DNA of 14,071 nt from Ceratorhiza oryzae-sativae. Lineage: Eukaryota > Basidiomycota > Agaricomycetes > Cantharellales > Ceratobasidiaceae. The position numbers and the translations under genes are program-made. Where the stretch lies: assembly GCA_030998015.1 (NCBI GenBank), contig JARWMV010000216.1:1-14071 (forward strand), written 5' to 3'. This document shows, in pieces, positions 1-6,444 of this stretch. The first letter of the stretch is position 1. Every line of letters starts with the position of its first letter. The notes beneath the pieces are model-generated. The model saw only the letters and a program-made list of their open reading frames with translations, did no database searches and was not told the DNA's origin.

Positions 1-204
1 ATCATATCATCATACTATAATATGCCAGGCTTGGTAACGCATTGGGAGGCCAGTAGACCCTGCCGGCGGCAAGAATTTATTAAGGGAAACCCGACCGGAA
101 ACTAGGGTCCCCACCATACTTGAAAGTATGCAGAACGTGTGATCGTTGAAGGGAGTTGAACTCTTACTTGCTGATTGTGCCTAAAAACTTAATTGTCACT
201 CTAC

Positions 205-281
205 TGACCCCCAAACATGTGCAGCTACGCTGCATTGTTTGAGGGGCAGTAGCCCCCCAATAATGCGCAATTATTGGGGGT
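205..281. repeat. Family I double-hairpin element in the nad1 intron
   Basis: It starts ACCCCC and ends GGGGGT. It carries the signature arm TGTGCAGCTACGCTGCA flanked by CAAACA/TGTTTG, then a second hairpin of CCCCCCAATAAT type. CTAC occurs on both sides (201-204 and 282-285), consistent with a short target duplication. The same family is at 1715, 6519, 11146 and 13385. Confidence 0.75.
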
Positions 282-369
282 CTACGAGTATAAATTTTTA
301 ATTGACGGTTCCCAGCATATAGTTCTGTTTTCAATTATCTCTGCCCCAAATGATTCTGTCTAAGGTAAG

Positions 370-395
370 AGGGTATTCACCATGGTGAATACCCT
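370..395. repeat. Perfect 26-nt palindrome
   Basis: AGGGTATTCACCA and its exact reverse complement meet without a spacer. It lies in the candidate nad1 intron, 43 bp downstream of the exon end on the minus strand. It is probably a minimal hairpin insertion or an intron stem; no other copy is in the window. Confidence 0.7.
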
Positions 396-438
396 AGGGA
401 CGCACCGCGACGCATCCATGAGATAATGCCACTCGCTA

Positions 439-603
439 GGCAAATGGTTGAGCTATACCATAGATACCAACAGTATCTGGACCTACTCTTCTTTGCATGG
501 CCGCTAATACTTTTCTTTCTATTATGGTCATGAAAGCAACACCTAATAACATAGGTACAAGAACAATAAGGACGTTTAAAAAATTAAATCCTGTGGATGA
601 CAT
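439..603 (-). CDS. nad1: NADH dehydrogenase subunit 1, first exon
   Basis: This is the N-terminus of Nad1, the membrane subunit of respiratory complex I that helps form the quinone site. The ATG at 603 opens a 55-codon frame with a hydrophobic first helix ([18 protein letters not shown]) followed by the strongly conserved nad1 segment [16 protein letters not shown] and then [10 protein letters not shown]. In other nad1 proteins this is followed by an aspartate and a long hydrophobic continuation. Here the frame hits TAG directly after QPFA, so I read this as exon 1 interrupted by an intron. The rest of the gene (roughly 270 residues in the family) is not downstream within the window. The upstream leader (613-797) shares sequence with the leader of the LAGLIDADG ORF at 5789. 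Identification is firm; the exon end is uncertain by a few bases. Confidence 0.88.
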
Positions 604-612
604 TGATTTGTA

Positions 613-797
613 AAATTGTAAATATTTATAAGACTTACATTTTAAAGGTATATCATATTACAGAATCATGCTATATTTTTAATTCAGGCATCTACCTGAA
701 AAACATGTTTTCCAGGATGCTGAACTTAGGATCCCGTGGGGCGCCACAAATAAATGATAGAATGACTTGATAATATAATCACATCCTCTATGAATAT
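613..797 (-). repeat. nad1 leader sharing sequence with the 5803-5868 leader
   Basis: On the minus strand CATAGAGGATGTGATT (about 795-780) and ATATGATATACCTT...AAAAT...AGTC TTATAAATAT (about 661-618) recur at 5868-5803 upstream of the LAGLIDADG ORF. In the nad1 copy the two blocks are separated by about 110 extra bases, including a hairpin near 687-715 (CAGGCATCTACCTG and following). It may be a promoter or mRNA leader that was duplicated; no promoter consensus can be asserted from sequence alone. Confidence 0.5.
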
Positions 798-830
798 TAA
801 ACTTATGTAGTTATTCTATTTTCTTATTTC

Positions 831-1100
831 TTAGGGAAATCCCCCGCGCCGGTAAGGACTTTCCATGTCGTGCATTGTATTGCCACAAGCCCCGACAGGG
901 GCAGCCAAAAACCATTTTGGGAGTACTGCAGCGGAGCTGCAGTATCTTTGTTTCACTAAATTTTCCTTAGGACTGGCGATTGGATTTCCAACCCCCGATT
1001 TGCGCATCATGATGCGCAAATCGGACTCTTCCCGTCCTCGGTTGGGTTAGGCGTTCACTGATCGGTCATCGAAGATGTCCGGCAGAGACGCACCCAAACT
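831..1100. repeat. Cluster of GC-rich hairpins, no gene seen
   Basis: No convincing protein or RNA gene in either strand. It contains the hairpin GCCCC-GACA-GGGGC (about 890-903), a stem GTACTGCAGC/GCTGCAGTAT around a five-base loop (about 922-945), a perfect 30-nt palindrome at 995-1024, and a hairpin module CGGTCATC-GAA-GATGTCCG (about 1060-1082) that recurs near 2200, 4090 and 12335. Short open frames here are by-products of the repeats. Confidence 0.6.
995..1024. repeat. Perfect 30-nt palindrome
   Basis: CCGATTTGCGCATCA is followed immediately by its exact reverse complement. As RNA or single-stranded DNA it would form a near-loopless hairpin. It lies inside a larger hairpin cluster. Confidence 0.8.
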
Positions 1101-1115
1101 GAAAGGGAAACTAAT

Positions 1116-1335
1116 CCGTCGCGCTGGGACGCCCGAATGGATGTCCCTTGGGCCCGTAGGGCCCAAAACCACCCCCAAACAATGCAGCGTAGCTGCACAT
1201 GTTTGGGGGTGTTTTTGGAAATCACATTTCGGGCGTCCCCAGCGCGGCCGGCTCGAGGGTCTTAAAGAAACCGTCGCGGCCGGCTCGCCGAGAATCGATG
1301 ATTTGCGAAGGCAAATCTACATCGATTCTCGAGGG
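1116..1335. repeat. Family R element (enlarged variant)
   Basis: Ends CCGTCGCGCTGG and CTCGAGGG match the 184-nt elements at 2329-2512 and 5096-5279. The centre holds the family I arm CAATGCAGCGTAGCTGCACATG inside a longer inverted repeat (ATTTC/GAAAT, GGGCGTCCC and so on). Compared with the 184-nt form it has extra GGGCCCGTAGGGCCC sequence and an extra internal stretch ending CCGTCGCGGCCGGCTCG, as if two element ends were joined. Confidence 0.75.
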
Positions 1336-1714
1336 TTAGTTTTTAGGTTAGGGTCGGGAATAATTCGCTAGCCCATGGGGAACTAGGTCGCCAGCTCTTT
1401 GGACACATACAAAAAGGTTTAGAAAGATTTTCGATACATAGCCTAATAACATAAGACGAAACCTAGGGCCTTTTCTTCAATTATTATAATTAGGGGAATA
1501 CCTCTAATATATTGTTATACAAATAACAATACTAGTGGGACACCATAATTAGAAATTTATTTGTTTTGTGTACTATCGAAATCAAATGAACTAAACCCAA
1601 CACGTGTTGGAGTATACCTGGGGCATGTCTTCCAGTTGGAGACTAGTAGGAAGCCCAGGGGTAACTGGGCGCCCCACCCAACAGGGCGAATGCCATAATT
1701 CGATTCCACAGTAG
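1336..1714. other. Unassigned region with possible structured RNA
   Basis: No supported ORF. The first 250 bases are AT-rich. From about 1596 the sequence is structured: a perfect palindrome CCAACACGTGTTGG (1597-1610) and a hairpin GCCCAGGGGTAACTGGGC (about 1652-1669). I looked for tRNA T-loop and acceptor pairing around the TTCGATTCC at about 1700 and found none that pairs. It could be intron, an rRNA fragment or old repeat debris. Confidence 0.3.
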
Positions 1715-1859
1715 ACCCCCAATGATTGCAATGGCCCTCCCAATACGTTGGCCCGTAGGGCGTGCCTTACAGGCTTGGTAACGCATTGGGAGGTCATTGC
1801 ATTATTGGGGGGCTACTGCCCCCAAACAATGCAGCGTAGCTGCACATGTTTGGGGGTCA
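1715..1859. repeat. Family I element with GTAG duplication
   Basis: It begins ACCCCC and ends GGGGGTCA, with GTAG directly repeated at 1711-1714 and 1860-1863. It includes the module CTTACAGGCTTGGTAACGC also present at about 11290 and, in part, at the start of the window, and the arm GCAGCGTAGCTGC. It is longer than the 78-bp form at 6519 because of an extra hairpin. Confidence 0.75.
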
Positions 1860-1863
1860 GTAG

Positions 1864-2153
1864 TAATATTTTAAGAAAAGGGTAAGTAAGTGGAGTATGG
1901 TTGAAATGTTAAATTATGGGGTCCCTGTAGAAGTATATCTTCTAATGAGATTCTCCTAAACTAAAGCAGCTCCGATCGTCCATTTTATGGACTTCTTCAT
2001 ACGGAAGATTGAAGCTGCGTGATCTTAGGGGAGGGGTTTGTTGGAAATTCATTTTTTTTTTTGACTAAAAATGATTAATATTGACTAATATTAATTAATA
2101 TTAAGGAAGTCTGCCATAACTCCCAATCAAAGAAAGAAACAATACTCTAAACA
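1864..2153. other. Unassigned AT-rich spacer with a three-way-junction fold at 1955-2029
   Basis: No ORF is convincing. On either strand 1955-2029 can fold into an outer stem (CCTAA/TTAGG), an 8-bp stem GCAGCTTC/GGAGCTGC (one G-T pair) and two inner hairpins, TCTTC-CGTAT-GAAGA and GTCCAT-AAA-ATGGAC. This is unlike the palindromic mobile elements and lacks a third arm that would make it a tRNA. It could be a small RNA or an rRNA or intron domain. The rest (2040-2150) is AT-rich repeats of TTAATATT. Confidence 0.35.
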
Positions 2154-2186
2154 TTAAAGACCTATTTTATATCGCATCATCGGTTT

Positions 2187-2235
2187 AGTGCGCCCCTGCC
2201 GGACATCTTCGATGACCGAGCAGGGAACGCGCGGA
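2187..2235. repeat. Small double-hairpin element in LAGLIDADG copy B
   Basis: The outer arms GCGCCCCTGC / GCAGGGAACGCGC enclose the hairpin CGGACATC-TTC-GATGACCG, the same module as at about 1060, 4085 and 12330. It separates the codons for ...ELQNGYHL from PMMRYKIGL. Exact ends are approximate. Confidence 0.65.
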
Positions 2236-2328
2236 GGCATTATAGGTGATAACCATTTTGTAGTTCAGGTATGGACTTAGAAGAAATTCGTATTCTAAAA
2301 TTACCATTGTTTTTACTGATGGAACATT

Positions 2329-2512
2329 CCGTCGCGCTGGGGACGCCCGAATGGATGCCCGTAGGGCTTGGCCAAAACCACCCCCAAACAATGCAGCGTA
2401 GCTGCACATGTTTGGGGGTGTTTTTGGAAATCACATTTCGGGCGTCCCCAGCGCGGCCGTCTCGCCGAGAATCGATGATTTGCGAAGGCAAATCTACATC
2501 GATTCTCGAGGG
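2329..2512. repeat. Family R element, 184 nt, in LAGLIDADG copy B
   Basis: It runs from CCGTCGCGCTGG to CTCGAGGG, with a central inverted repeat carrying the CAGCGTAGCTG arm and a distal hairpin (ATCGATGATTTGCG / CGAAGG... / CTACATCGAT). It is nearly identical to 5096-5279 and has the same length. It sits directly after the codons for KFNL and is followed on the minus strand by AATGTT. Confidence 0.85.
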
Positions 2513-2683
2513 TCAAATTAAATTTTTCAGTTAAAGTTTTAACCAAAAGATTTACCTCTTCTAATGTGAAAGATTCTGTACACAAATGTACACCGTTCCC
2601 ATTCCAATAACCGTCATCGCAAATCCAATAACAAAGCCCCTCAAGTGTTAATAAATCACCTATGTTTGACCCTAACCTCTTCC

Positions 2684-2728
2684 CCTCCGCGCTCTTTGAT
2701 CGCCCGCAGGGCGGCCTAAGCGCGGAGG
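2684..2728. repeat. Small double-hairpin element
   Basis: The outer arms CCTCCGCGC / GCGCGGAGG surround an inner hairpin with CGCCCGCAGGGCG. It is unique in this window and lies at the ragged 5' edge of LAGLIDADG copy B. Confidence 0.65.
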
Positions 2729-2741
2729 AATTACTTTTTGA

Positions 2742-2935
2742 CCCGTGCACGCCTGCGAACGCCCTGGCTTAAGCCAAGCAAGCTTGGCTCATATTGACCT
2801 TAAGGTCAATAATCAAGCCAAGGCGGCCCTGGCGTGCGCGCGGCTCGCCGCGAACGCGGCCTCGATAACCAAACCCCTCGGGTCAACAGCATGTATTTAT
2901 ATATAAATACAATGCTGGATGACCCTAAGCGGGGG
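2742..2935 (+). repeat. Family A element with TTTGA duplication and a nested hairpin
   Basis: The element starts CCCGTGCACGCCTGCG and ends CTAAGCGGGGG. TTTGA is repeated exactly at 2737-2741 and 2936-2940. The internal palindromic region ATGTATTTATATATAAATACA and the GCGCGGCTCGCCGCG hairpin match 5869-6019 and 10859-11009. It is about 43 bp longer than those because an extra palindrome (ATTGACCTTAAGGTCAAT plus flanks) is inserted in the CTTGGCTTAAGCCAAG stem. Confidence 0.85.
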
Positions 2936-2995
2936 TTTGATTTTCAACATAAAATAGATCTCGTAGTTCGTTATTCAATATTTAATTCTGATGAA

Positions 2996-3055
2996 TTAGT
3001 ATTGGCTATCCAGCCATACTAAATATTTTTCTAAAGATACGGCTTCGACAGCAAT
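2996..3055 (-). pseudogene. cox2: Duplicate of the cox2 3' end
   Basis: Minus-strand codons read [16 protein letters not shown] then TAA, identical in protein to the end of the cox2 exon at 6936-6990. Many third positions differ (for example TCT TTA against TCA CTA), so it is not a recent exact copy. No other part of cox2 is next to it. HEGs that carry or displace C-terminal copies of atp6, cox2 and nad3 are known in Allomyces and in arbuscular mycorrhizal fungi. Here a GIY-YIG HEG ends at 3125 just upstream, which fits that pattern. Confidence 0.85.
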
Positions 3056-3063
3056 AGTGGGGT

Positions 3064-3094
3064 GTGGGTTGGCCCCTTAAGGGGCAAAACCCAC
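3064..3094. repeat. GC-rich hairpin between HEG and cox2 copy
   Basis: The outer arms GTGGGTT/AACCCAC and inner palindrome GCCCCTTAAGGGGC lie between the GIY-YIG stop codon and the cox2 3' copy. It may be an insertion or a 3'-end processing hairpin. Confidence 0.6.
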
Positions 3095-3439
3095 GTTAAA
3101 AGATTGGAAAGAAAAATGATTGTTCTACACTAGAGCCGTAGGGCCTTCAATGTAAGGTTTTCCAGTGTAATTTGATTCCTCGACAATTAACCATCGATTT
3201 TGATATAATTTCCCAGGTTTAATCCATTTAGTTTTAACTGTACCAGGGTTTATTGTTTTTCCCATACCTATAGCTTGACTTGCGCCTCCAATTGTGAAAT
3301 AATGGTAGGCTTGGTCAGTTAGTAGGTCAATAACTACCACTGGAATTTTATTACTAATAGCACCTAGGATATTTCTACAAAATAATAAAGATATAACTTT
3401 ACCCTCAAATATGCCATTAGTGAATTTTTTATTAATATT

Positions 3440-3776
3440 ACCCGTGCACGCCTGCGAACGCCTTGGCTTGCCAAGGCGGCCCTGGCGTGCGCGCGGCTCG
3501 CCGCGAACGCGGCCTCGTTAACAATGCCCACGGGTCGTTGACCCTCCGCTTTAGCGGCTGAAATCTTGGGTTACACCTAAGATTTTAGCCGATAGAGCGG
3601 GGGCCCGCGCGCGTTAGTTGCTGGTGGGACTTGTCCCACCAACCAACGTGAGCAATCGCAACCGTTTGCGATTGCTAGTGCGCGGCATAATATCGATATT
3701 TAGCCGCCGGCTGAAAATGACGAACGGTCGTCATTTTCTACGAGGGAATCTTTAGGATTCCCTCTAACGCCGGCGG
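3440..3776. repeat. Composite family B + C element (337 nt)
   Basis: The B part (ACCCGTGCACGCC to GAGCGGGGGC, 3440-3606) is joined to an inverted C part (CCGCGCGCGTTAG to AACGCCGGCGG). It sits in the GIY-YIG HEG between codons for SKGAVL and NINKKF, and its precise removal leaves the frame intact. On the minus strand the sequence following it is AATATT. It lacks the 50-nt hairpin nested in the two 387-nt copies. Confidence 0.85.
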
Positions 3777-4029
3777 GAGTACTGCTCCTTTAGAAATATT
3801 CAAAAAACTTGCTGCTTTAATACTAGATGTAAATTCCCCTATTTTATTGAGATTTTCATCGTAAGCCCAAATTAGTCCTAATGGAATTTCATCATAATTG
3901 ATTCCTTCTACTAATGGTAAATTTTCCTTAGAATAAGGGTGAACTTCTTTCATTGGTTTGGTAATATCAACAAATCGTACGTATTCCCCTAAAACACTAG
4001 ATTTATGGAAATTTATACAGTTAATATAA

Positions 4030-4250
4030 CCCTCGAGCCGGCCGCGCTGGGGACGGTAAGCGGGTTAGTCTGTGACTAACCCCTGCCGGACATCTGCGAT
4101 GACCGAGTTTGGTTTTGGGCCCTAGTGCCCCCCAAACATGTGCAGCTACGCTGCATTGTTTGGGGGGCACTAGGTTGTGCGCGAGGCGGCCCCTCTGGCC
4201 GCGAGCCCGCGCACGCCAGGGCCGCAGCTGCGATCGTAGGCGGGCACGGG
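4030..4250. repeat. Chimeric element with R and A/B ends
   Basis: The left end CCCTCGAGCCGGCCGCGCTGG is a family R end and the right end GGGCACGGG is a family A/B end. Inside are the CATCTGCGATGACCGAG module, a family I arm (CCCCCCAAACATGTGCAGC) and a hairpin GTGCGCGAGG...GCGAGCCCGCGCAC. Removal joins codons for LNTES and YINCINF in frame, giving one D codon at the junction. It shows that element ends can be exchanged between families. Confidence 0.8.
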
Positions 4251-4342
4251 TCAGATTCTGTATTTAGTGATGGCTTCATAGCACTTAGAATAGCTTGCTC
4301 TAAAGCTCTTGCTTCATATTGTGTAAAATGCAAAAGAACATT

Positions 4343-4729
4343 ACCCGTGCACGCCTGCGAACGCCTTGGCTTGCCAAGGCGGCCCTGGCGTGCGCGCGGC
4401 TCGCCGCGAACGCGGCCTCGTTAACAATGCCCACGGGTCGTTGACCCTCCGCTTTAGCGGCTGAAATCTTGGGTTACACCTAAGATTTTAGCCGATAGAG
4501 CGGGGGCCCGCGCGCGTTAGTTGCTGGTGGGACTTGTCCCACCAACCAACGTGAGCAATCGCAACCGTTTGCGATTGCTAGTGCGCGGCATAATATCGAT
4601 ATTTAGCCGCCGGCTGAAAATGACGAACGGTCGTCATTTTCTACGAGGGAATCTTTATGGGAGGTAGCCTGGACCATGAGACTCATGGTCAAGGCTACCT
4701 CATCTGAGGATTCCCTCTAACGCCGGCGG
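4343..4729. repeat. Composite family B + C element with nested hairpin (387 nt)
   Basis: Same composite as 3440-3776 plus a 50-nt hairpin (GGTAGCCTGGACCATGAG / CTCATGGTCAAGGCTACC) inserted in the GAATCTTTAGGATTC stem of the C part. It has the same length and structure as 8595-8981. Removal joins KDIH and NVLLHF in frame; the following minus-strand bases are AATGTT. Confidence 0.88.
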
Positions 4730-4970
4730 ATGAATGTCTTTGATTAACTCAGTCGATTTATTGTTTAACAAAACAAATTCTTTATGGTAATTTGGAGTTA
4801 ATGCAACAGGAGACCAACTAAAATTCGTTAGACCCATAGAACTTAGAGTTGTATAAATTAGACTTGAATTTCCATTTAATTGTTTAATTTCTCGTAGACT
4901 ACTGTAGTGATTGCTAAATCGTCTAGAAAAGTAAGTTGCACTGCCGTTAACCAAAATAATATATAGAAAA

Positions 4971-5789
4971 CTACAGACCTATTTTGTACCGCATCATGGC
5001 TGGAATATGCGGGGATAATAAATCCTGTAAAATAGGAACCGAGTAAGACGGGATTATAATTCTATAACCAGTACTATGTTTACATTTGTAACATTCCGTC
5101 GCGCTGGGACCACCCGAATGGATGCCCGTAGGGCTTGGCCAAAACCACCCCCAAACAATGCAGCGTAGCTGCACATGTTTGGGGGTGTTTTTGGAAATCA
5201 CATTTCGGGTGTCCCCAGCGCGGCCGTCGCGCCGAGAATCGATGATTTGCGAAGGCAAATCTACATCGATTCTCGAGGGTAAATTTCATTTAGAATTTAG
5301 AGTTTGGATTAATAAATTTACTTCTGCCAAAGTAAATGAATCAGTACACAACTGTACATATTTTTTGTTTTTTTCCCAACTACCATCATCCGAAATCCAA
5401 TATGCGAGACCTAAAGGTGTCAGGAGAGACCCAATGTTTAATGGTACAATTTTTTTACCATCAGGATAAAATAAATTATAGAATGTATTGAGACACGGTA
5501 ATGAGTAAGTATAAAATCTTACAGTATCATAGATTTTCCCCGTTCTTTTATGTGGAGCTCGAGTAGGGGTTTTAGGTGCCATCCCACAAAAAGCACTGAA
5601 TAATTCATACAAATGCTGAAGGTATTCCTTGTGTACCACTCCTTGCATGAATTCCAATCTAGCACTTTTACATGTTTTTTGTTTTGTAATGCATAAATCT
5701 CCCAGGATAAGCCCGACAAGAATGTCTTGCAGATTTTGAGGTAGAGAGAACTGTAATCGTTCTGCTCTTGTTAGAGTATTTCTTTTCAT
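4971..5789 (-). CDS. LAGLIDADG homing endonuclease, copy A, with an in-frame 184-nt element
   Basis: A double-motif LAGLIDADG_2-type endonuclease. The ATG at 5789 starts a protein with first motif LVGLILGDLCI (residues 24-34) and second motif LTPLGLAYWISDDGSW (about 123-138); the acidic D in each is kept. Codon 168 is TGA (5286-5288), at a position where the paralogue has F in KFNL. If TGA is Trp, the frame runs on through the whole 184-nt family R element (5096-5279) and rejoins the family C-terminus (YRIIIPSYSVPILQDLL, SPHIPAMMRYKIGL) ending at TAG 4971-4973, 272 residues in all. If TGA is a stop the product is 167 residues and lacks the last strand-helix. The gene lies inside a GIY-YIG HEG, preceded by a leader shared with nad1. 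Confidence 0.82.
5096..5279. repeat. Family R element, 184 nt, in LAGLIDADG copy A
   Basis: It has the same ends, length and internal hairpins as 2329-2512, with only a few substitutions. It is inserted at the homologous codon of the paralogous HEG and again followed on the minus strand by AATGTT. Because the host gene is one base shorter here than in copy B, the 184 nt keep the frame open. Confidence 0.87.
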
Positions 5790-5802
5790 AAAAGTTAATT
5801 AA

Positions 5803-5868
5803 TATATTTATAAGACTAGAATTTTCAAGGTATATCATATTCTGGGAATACAATCACATCCTCTATGA
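5803..5868 (-). repeat. Leader of LAGLIDADG copy A, shared with the nad1 leader
   Basis: The minus strand reads CATAGAGGATGTGATTGTAT, a short gap, then ATATGATATACCTT, ...TCTTATAAATATATT and, soon after, the ATG at 5789. Both blocks occur in the same order upstream of nad1 (795-618). It is a possible transplanted promoter or ribosome-loading leader. Confidence 0.55.
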
Positions 5869-6019
5869 CCCGTGCACGCCTGCGAACGCCTTGGCTTAAG
5901 CCAAGGCGGCCCTGGCGTGCGCGCGGCTCGCCGCGAACGCGGCCTCGATATCCATTACCCCTCGGGTCAACAGCATGTATTTATATATAAATACAATGCT
6001 GGTTGACCCTAAGCGGGGG
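5869..6019 (+). repeat. Family A element with TATGA duplication (151 nt)
   Basis: It starts CCCGTGCACGCC and ends AAGCGGGGG, with TATGA exactly repeated at 5864-5868 and 6020-6024. It contains hairpins CCTTGGCTTAAGCCAAGG, GCGCGGCTCGCCGCG and ATTTATATATAAAT. It is the same length as, and opposite in orientation to, 10859-11009. Confidence 0.9.
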
Positions 6020-6444
6020 TATGAAATTTCCACATATAAATCTTGAGTATTATGAGACTGTATTACATAGACACCACTATCTGAAGTAAATAGAGAAGGC
6101 TTATAGTTATTAGTAAGAGATTTTGTAGCAGGATTAGTTAAAATTGAATCTTTAGATAAAGAAGAATAAGATATCCCTGTATCCCCTTCAGGTGCATTAA
6201 GTAAATGGTTTACTTTAGCATCTAAAAAGGACTTTACAATAGGATTAGAAGAGTAATGATCATACATTTTATTAAGAACTATTCGGTTTCCCTTCATCAT
6301 AGCTGTATCATTCCAAGGGATATTTTTTTCAGCTAATTTTGTTGGAACTAAAGAAAATAATAAAGGGCTTATTAAATCTTCATCGGCAGTTATACAAATG
6401 GAGTATTGTGAAGAAGAAAAATTATCGAATAACTCACTAAGGGC

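Larger units (their letters stand above)
1..438 (-). other. Candidate group I intron in nad1 (5' part, continues off the left edge)
   Basis: The nad1 exon stops abruptly at 439, in a conserved part of the protein, and an in-frame TAG follows at once, so an intron probably starts here. On the minus strand about 200-95 holds core-like pieces: a Q/P4-like AATCAGCAAG, a P5-like hairpin GAG-TTCAA-CTC, an R-like TTCAACGATCACACG, a perfect P8-like hairpin CATACTT/AAGTATG, then an S-like stretch. P7 pairing is weak as I read it and no 3' exon is in view. A family I element (205-281) sits between the splice site and the core, and a 26-nt palindrome lies at 370-395. Bases 12-56 repeat parts of family I elements found at 1740-1800 and 11290-11320. 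The exact 5' splice site is not resolved. Confidence 0.45.
2154..2683 (-). pseudogene. LAGLIDADG homing endonuclease, copy B (C-terminal half, broken)
   Basis: LAGLIDADG enzymes cut intron-less or HEG-less alleles so that their own copy spreads. Recognisable parts on the minus strand: NIGDLLTLEGLCYWICDDG (second catalytic helix, about 2676-2620), then FTLEEVNLLVKTLTEKFNL up to 2513, then after the inserted element CSISKNNGNFRIRIS (2328 onward), and PMMRYKIGL ending at the TAA at 2154-2156. It is paralogous to the HEG at 4971-5789. The 184-nt element (2329-2512) shifts the frame by one, a second small element (about 2187-2235) interrupts the last 15 codons, and a third (2684-2728) lies at its 5' edge. 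The first LAGLIDADG motif and the N-terminal half are missing; upstream comes the cox2 3' copy. It cannot make a normal protein unless all elements are removed, and even then lacks its N-terminus. Confidence 0.75.
3125..6444 (-). pseudogene. GIY-YIG homing endonuclease continuous with nad2, interrupted by a LAGLIDADG unit and four GC-rich elements
   Basis: Read on the minus strand it has: an N-terminal extension in frame with the nad2 exon; the GIY motif in SDSGVYVIQS (about 6078-6049) and DLYV (about 6037-6026); a gap filled by a family A element and the LAGLIDADG HEG; then NGSATYFSRRFSNHYSS (from about 4954), completing the YxGS part of the nuclease fold; ELIKDIH; HFTQYEARALEQAILSA and KPSLNTES (4333-4251); VRFVDITKP and a NUMOD1-like stretch ENLNKIGEFTSSIKAASFLN (4029-3777); and a second NUMOD1-like domain (IGGASQAIGMGKTI, KPGKLYQNRWLI) ending at TAG 3125-3127. 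Removing the elements at 3440-3776, 4030-4250 and 4343-4729 joins the pieces in frame. The NUMOD modules are DNA-binding parts usual in this class. As written the gene has many stops, so it is inactive unless insertions are removed or bypassed. Confidence 0.72.

Noticed and set aside
205..281. Regular repeats as a CRISPR array
   Set aside because: Copies are kilobases apart, in both orientations, palindromic and inserted in genes; there are no evenly spaced repeats with spacers.
831..860. GGAAAGTCC on the minus strand as a possible rnpB core
   Set aside because: The string recalls the conserved RNase P RNA region, but the second conserved region and P4 pairing are not visible.
865..1371. Plus-strand open frames of 61 and 98 codons
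   Set aside because: They run through palindromes and element arms, show no domain, and mirror equally open frames on the other strand.
1690..1715. Possible tRNA T-loop (TTCGATT)
   Set aside because: The flanking five bases do not pair and no acceptor or anticodon arm fits on either strand.
2834..3022. 62-codon plus-strand frame
   Set aside because: It is the antisense of a family A element and the cox2 3' copy.
4125..4424. 99-codon plus-strand frame
   Set aside because: Composed of a chimeric element and antisense of a GIY-YIG HEG; the composition reflects GC-rich hairpins.
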